A stretch of DNA of 64,000 bases from Acetobacter garciniae (GTDB lineage Bacteria; Pseudomonadota; Alphaproteobacteria; Acetobacterales; Acetobacteraceae), in contig NZ_JAFVMH010000010.1 in assembly GCF_017377735.1 (NCBI RefSeq), forward strand, positions 31,303 through 95,302, read 5' to 3'. The notes beneath the pieces were generated by a model, which worked only from the letters and a program-made list of their open reading frames with translations, was not told the origin of the DNA and ran no database searches. Shown here one piece after another: positions 60,682-64,000 of this stretch. Each line of letters starts with the position of its first letter. The first letter of the stretch is position 1. The position numbers and the translations under genes are program-made.

Positions 60682-63279
60682 ATGCTGTTTGCATTCATAG
60701 GTCGTTTCATCACGTTATGCGCCCGCCATGCCTGGGCGGTTGTGGCGTTGTTCGTTCTCCTGTCGGGTGGCGGGGTCTATGCGGGCATGACCCGCCTTGG
60801 CGTGACCACGGACACCAGCAAGATGCTCTCCCCCCGTCTGGCCTGGAAACAGCGTTCGGATGAAATGGGCCGGCTGTTCCCGCAAAAGGAGAATCTGCTC
60901 GTCGCCGTGATCGAGGCGGACATGCCAGAGCAGGGGGCGGAGACCGCCCGCGTGCTGGCCGACACGCTTTCGGCCGATCACAAGAACTTTACATTCGCGC
61001 GCCGGCCGGATGCCAACCCCTATCTGATGCGCAACGGGCTGATGTTCCTGGACGAGCAGCCCCTGACAACGGTGCTGAACGACACCATTACGGCCCAGCC
61101 TTTCCTGGCGGCCCTGGCGCAGGACCCGTCGGGTCGCGGCCTGTTCAGCGCGCTTTCGCTGATCGCCCAGGGTATCAAGCTGGGGCAGCAGGGTAATCTG
61201 GCCAGTTTCCAGACCCCGCTGAACGGCTTTGCCACAACCTTGGAACAGGCGGCGGCGGGCCATGCGCAGGATATGTCATGGCAGCGCCTGCTGGGCGGGC
61301 AGTTATCCGATCTGGCGGGGCGTTACCAGTTCGTGGTGACCAAGCCCATTCTGGATTACGGGTCTTTCCAGCCCGGCGGTGCGGCGGCCGACGCCATGCG
61401 CAAGGCTATCAGCAATCTGGAATTTGTCCGCAACGGCCATGCCAAGGTGTATGTGACCGGCCAGGTCCAGATCGATGATGAGGAATTCGCAACCGTGGCC
61501 GAAGGCATGGTGGCGGGGCTGCTGGGCTCGCTCGCCCTGGTCACGCTGTGGCTGACGCTGGCCGTGCGGTCGTGGCGGGTGGTGCTGCCCATCGTGCTGA
61601 CCCTGATCGTGGGCCTGCTGCTGACGACGGGCTTTGCGGCGGTGGCCGTGGGCACGTTGAACCTGATTTCCGTCGCCTTCGCCATTCTGTTCGTGGGCAT
61701 CGCGGTCGATTTCGCCATTCAGTTCTCGGTGCGCTTTCGTGCGCAGAACCCCCCTGCTTTGGGCGAGACACGGCTGTTCGAAGCCCTGCGCATGACGGGG
61801 GAGGAAACAGGGCACCAGATCCTTGTCGCCGCCCTTGCGACATCGGCCGGGTTCCTGGCCTTTACGCCCACGGCGTTTCTGGGGGTTGCCCAGCTTGGCC
61901 TGATCGCGGGCATTGGCATGCTGGTGGCGTTTATCTGCACCACGACCCTGCTGCCCGCATTGCTTAAAATCTGTCGTCCGCCGCTGAACTGCCCCAGCAT
62001 GGGCTATGCGTTCATGCGACCGGTCGATGCGGGCATCCGTCGCCACCGCAAGCTGCTGCTGGCGCTGTTCGGGGTGGTGGCGCTGGCGGGGCTGGGGCTT
62101 GTGCCCGCCTTGCAGTTCGATGGTGACCCGCTGCACACCAAGAACCCCAATTCCGAGGGAATGCGTGCGCTCAATCTGCTGATCGACAATCCCCAGACCT
62201 CTCCTTACAGCGCGGAACTGCTGACATCCTCCGTGCAGGAGGCCGAGCAGAAGGCCGAGCGCCTGTCCGCCCTGCCTGATGTGCATGATGTCATGTGGCT
62301 GGGCTCCTTCGTGCCCACGGACCAGAAGCAGAAACTCGCCCTGATCCAGGATGCGGCGTTCCTGCTGCTGCCCACGCTCATCGTCCCGCAACCCAAACCC
62401 GCCCCGGATGCGGCAGCCCTGCGTGCATCCGCCGCCGATACGGCCAAGGCCCTGGGCGAGGTCGTGAACACGCTGCCCGCCAAGGACCCCCTGCGGCGTA
62501 TCCAGGCGGCCCTGGCCAGCCTGGCGCAGGCACCCGATCCGGTGGTGCTGGCCGCCAACCGGGCGCTGGTACGCTTCCTGCCTGCCGAACTGGACCAGTT
62601 GCGCGCCATGCTCCAGGCAACGCCCGTGACCATCAAGGATATTCCCCCCGTCATCGCGGATGATTACCTGCTGCCCGATGGCCGCGCGCTGGTGGAGGTT
62701 CACCCCAAGGGCGTCATGTCCAGTTCCAACGCGCTGCACCGCTTTGTCGCGTCGTTGCAGAAGGTCGAACCCGACATGGCAGGCACGGCGGTGGATATTG
62801 TCGAAAGTGCCCGCTCCATCGTGCGGGCGTTCGAACAGGCGGCCGGGGCCGCCGTTGCGATGATCGCCATTATCCTCATGCTCGCCCTGCGCCGCGTGAA
62901 GGACATGGCGCTGGTGCTGGCCCCGCTGCTGCTGTCGGCACTGATGACGGTGATCCTGATCGTCATGCTGCCCGAGACGCTGAACTTTGCCAATATCATC
63001 GCACTTCCGCTGCTTCTGGGCGTGGGTGTGTCGTTCAATATCTATTTCGTCATGAACTGGCGTGACGGGATCAAATCCCCCCTGGCGTCCCCCACCGCAC
63101 GCGCCGTCATGTTCTCGGCCCTGACCACCGGCACGGCCTTCGGCTCGCTCGCCCTCTCGCACCATCCCGGCACAGCCAGCATGGGCCGCCTGCTGCTGCT
63201 CTCGCTGGGCTGCACCCTGATCGGCACCCTGATCTTCGTGCCAGCCCTGCTGCCCAAACGCCCGATCGACGACGCGTAA
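60682..63279 (+). CDS. hpnN: Hopanoid transporter HpnN (RND family)
   Basis: 865 aa RND/MMPL-type permease. The start MLFAFIGRFITLCARHAW is the first membrane helix; upstream in-frame codons lack conservation. Two repeated halves each have one helix, a large periplasmic domain and a block of five helices (ALVTLWLTLAVRSWRVVLP ... and AAVAMIAIILMLALRRVKD ...). GIAVDFAIQFSVRFRAQNP is the typical RND helix 4 stretch. In other alphaproteobacteria HpnN moves hopanoids to the outer membrane. It ends in a hairpin that includes its stop codon. Confidence 0.88.
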   Translation: MLFAFIGRFITLCARHAWAVVALFVLLSGGGVYAGMTRLGVTTDTSKMLSPRLAWKQRSDEMGRLFPQKENLLVAVIEADMPEQGAETARVLADTLSADHKNFTFARRPDANPYLMRNGLMFLDEQPLTTVLNDTITAQPFLAALAQDPSGRGLFSALSLIAQGIKLGQQGNLASFQTPLNGFATTLEQAAAGHAQDMSWQRLLGGQLSDLAGRYQFVVTKPILDYGSFQPGGAAADAMRKAISNLEFVRNGHAKVYVTGQVQIDDEEFATVAEGMVAGLLGSLALVTLWLTLAVRSWRVVLPIVLTLIVGLLLTTGFAAVAVGTLNLISVAFAILFVGIAVDFAIQFSVRFRAQNPPALGETRLFEALRMTGEETGHQILVAALATSAGFLAFTPTAFLGVAQLGLIAGIGMLVAFICTTTLLPALLKICRPPLNCPSMGYAFMRPVDAGIRRHRKLLLALFGVVALAGLGLVPALQFDGDPLHTKNPNSEGMRALNLLIDNPQTSPYSAELLTSSVQEAEQKAERLSALPDVHDVMWLGSFVPTDQKQKLALIQDAAFLLLPTLIVPQPKPAPDAAALRASAADTAKALGEVVNTLPAKDPLRRIQAALASLAQAPDPVVLAANRALVRFLPAELDQLRAMLQATPVTIKDIPPVIADDYLLPDGRALVEVHPKGVMSSSNALHRFVASLQKVEPDMAGTAVDIVESARSIVRAFEQAAGAAVAMIAIILMLALRRVKDMALVLAPLLLSALMTVILIVMLPETLNFANIIALPLLLGVGVSFNIYFVMNWRDGIKSPLASPTARAVMFSALTTGTAFGSLALSHHPGTASMGRLLLLSLGCTLIGTLIFVPALLPKRPIDDA

Positions 63280-63319
63280 AACGCGTTGTCGGGCTTGGAG
63301 GTTTGCATACCTCCAAGCC
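63267..63319 (+). terminator. Two adjacent hairpins at the end of hpnN
   Basis: Hairpin 1: 63267-63277 with 63281-63291 (11 bp, one G-T pair, loop AAA), which contains the hpnN stop codon. Hairpin 2: 63292-63302 with 63309-63319 (11 bp perfect, 6-base loop). A five-T run comes only about 13 bases later. Together they likely terminate or stabilise the transcript 3' end. Confidence 0.6.
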
Positions 63320-63711
63320 GGTGGCTCGAGATTTTTCGGGCGGCACGCGATATTAGGGCGGACTATGTCCGCTTTCGCCCTCATGTAGGCCATACGTGCC
63401 TATGAACGACTTGTCGTATAGCAGACATGAGCGGCCCTATCTCTTGCGGGCGAGTTCGGCTATGAGTAGACTGGCATGTTACCAATTTCGGTCGGAGGAA
63501 AGCCTGCATTCAACCGCAGATTAATATTAGTGGAAATTTACCAAAGGCTGCCAATTGGTGGCCTCTCGGTGATCGCTGCAAAAGCAGTCGCCGAATCTGG
63601 TTGAAGAGTAATAATAGAACAAGCGCATGAAAATCCCATTCGCCTAATTTGTACCGTAACCATCCGCAGAGGTAGATTGAGCAGCGCGAACATCGTCAGC
63701 CAAGTCTGAAT
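63320..63711. other. Gene-free, less GC-rich region
   Basis: About 390 bases between the hpnN hairpins and the TPR gene with no recognisable gene. The base composition is nearer 50% GC than the neighbouring operons, which suggests a different origin from the hpn side. I see no clear promoter or transposon end. Confidence 0.5.
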
Positions 63712-64000
63712 TCAGGATTGGCGGGGAGGGGGCGGAAGTCGACTCGTGGTCCGTGCTTCCACATTGCGGATGTCTTTCTCTAGCCGCCTGACAAATTCCC
63801 ATTTCCTGTGCCGCCGATTGATTCCGAGCGACTGCTGCAGCAGCAGCAGCGCCTCATCTGGCGAATGCTGTTCGATCGCTAGACCGTAGCTTCGTAGAAC
63901 CTGCGCCATGTGATTATCGTTGCGAAGCTTCTTGCCTAGGTTGATGCTTTCCCTATAGGCGTCCTCGGCCTCTTTGAACCGGCCGCTCTGCCTGCCCAGG
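63712..64000 (-). CDS. TPR-repeat protein, C-terminal fragment
   Basis: The frame is open to the right window edge; 95 codons plus stop are visible. The sequence GRFKEAEDAYRESINLGKK and PDEALLLLQQSLGINRR are TPR-like helical pairs. Codon use (AAT, CTA, TTC/CTT mix) and base composition differ from the neighbours, so it may be horizontally acquired. TPR ends like this occur in NACHT/AAA-type regulators and in effector or defence proteins, but the N-terminal part is outside the window and no role is assigned. Confidence 0.7.
   Translation of the reverse strand, partial: LGRQSGRFKEAEDAYRESINLGKKLRNDNHMAQVLRSYGLAIEQHSPDEALLLLQQSLGINRRHRKWEFVRRLEKDIRNVEARTTSRLPPPPRQS

Noticed and set aside
61303..63393. 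A 696-codon open frame opposite hpnN
   Set aside because: Composition (Gln/His/Arg/Gly-rich) is typical of antisense high-GC frames; hpnN is clearly coding.

Overview
The window is high-GC alphaproteobacterial chromosome, most likely from an acetic acid bacterium (Acetobacteraceae, Komagataeibacter/Gluconacetobacter-like). This rests on gene content and protein style: a complete dcw cluster in alphaproteobacterial order, a GapR/DUF2312 protein, hopanoid hpnL/hpnN-type genes, PPDK with its regulator, and an alphaproteobacterial GTTC-N7-GTTC SOS box. The genus is inference.

Layout. (1) 1-2840, minus strand: start of a PPDK regulatory kinase/phosphorylase gene and ppdK. (2) 3041-29444, minus strand: one long division and envelope block read right to left: mraZ, rsmH, ftsL-like, ftsI, murE, murF, mraY, murD, ftsW, murG, murC, murB, ddl, ftsQ, ftsA, ftsZ, then after a strong terminator lpxC, bamD, recN (with an SOS box) and ligA. 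Most neighbours overlap by 4 bases (ATGA), so translation is probably coupled. TGGGA boxes with a 10-bp period upstream of mraZ look like MraZ operators. (3) 29445-38522: rnpB, an HSL-type esterase, zwf with a small membrane protein gene, a GapR homologue, a membrane-anchored proline-rich protein, proB, obgE, rpmA, rplU and a tRNA-Ser(CGA). (4) 39342-52783, plus strand: an accessory catabolic operon. (5) 53249-55234: glycerate kinase and an orphan Rieske protein gene (petA). (6) 55538-59285, plus strand: FMN riboswitch and ribD-ribE-ribBA-ribH. (7) 59350-63279: hopanoid-associated hpnL and hpnN. (8) 63712-64000: the C-terminal end of a TPR protein cut by the window edge.

The most interesting region is (4). 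It encodes a LysR-type regulator with two helix-turn-helix domains, an MFS transporter, a TonB-dependent receptor, an MHS-type MFS transporter, a histidine-ammonia-lyase homologue whose MIO-forming Ala-Ser-Gly is replaced, a hydantoinase/dihydroorotase-like hydrolase, an M20 N-carbamoyl amino acid hydrolase, a DUF917 protein, and a urocanase homologue whose active-site Cys is Ala. This set matches, enzyme for enzyme, the five-step ergothioneine catabolic route known from in vitro work: ergothionase, thiourocanate hydratase, thiohydantoin desulfurase, hydantoinase, N-carbamoyl-glutamate hydrolase. The products would be glutamate, trimethylamine, H2S, CO2 and ammonia. Here the enzymes come with a dedicated outer-membrane receptor, two inner-membrane transporters and an unusual regulator. 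I propose this as a complete ergothioneine (or related thiol-histidine betaine) scavenging system. The substrate is inference, supported by the active-site changes in both hut-like enzymes.
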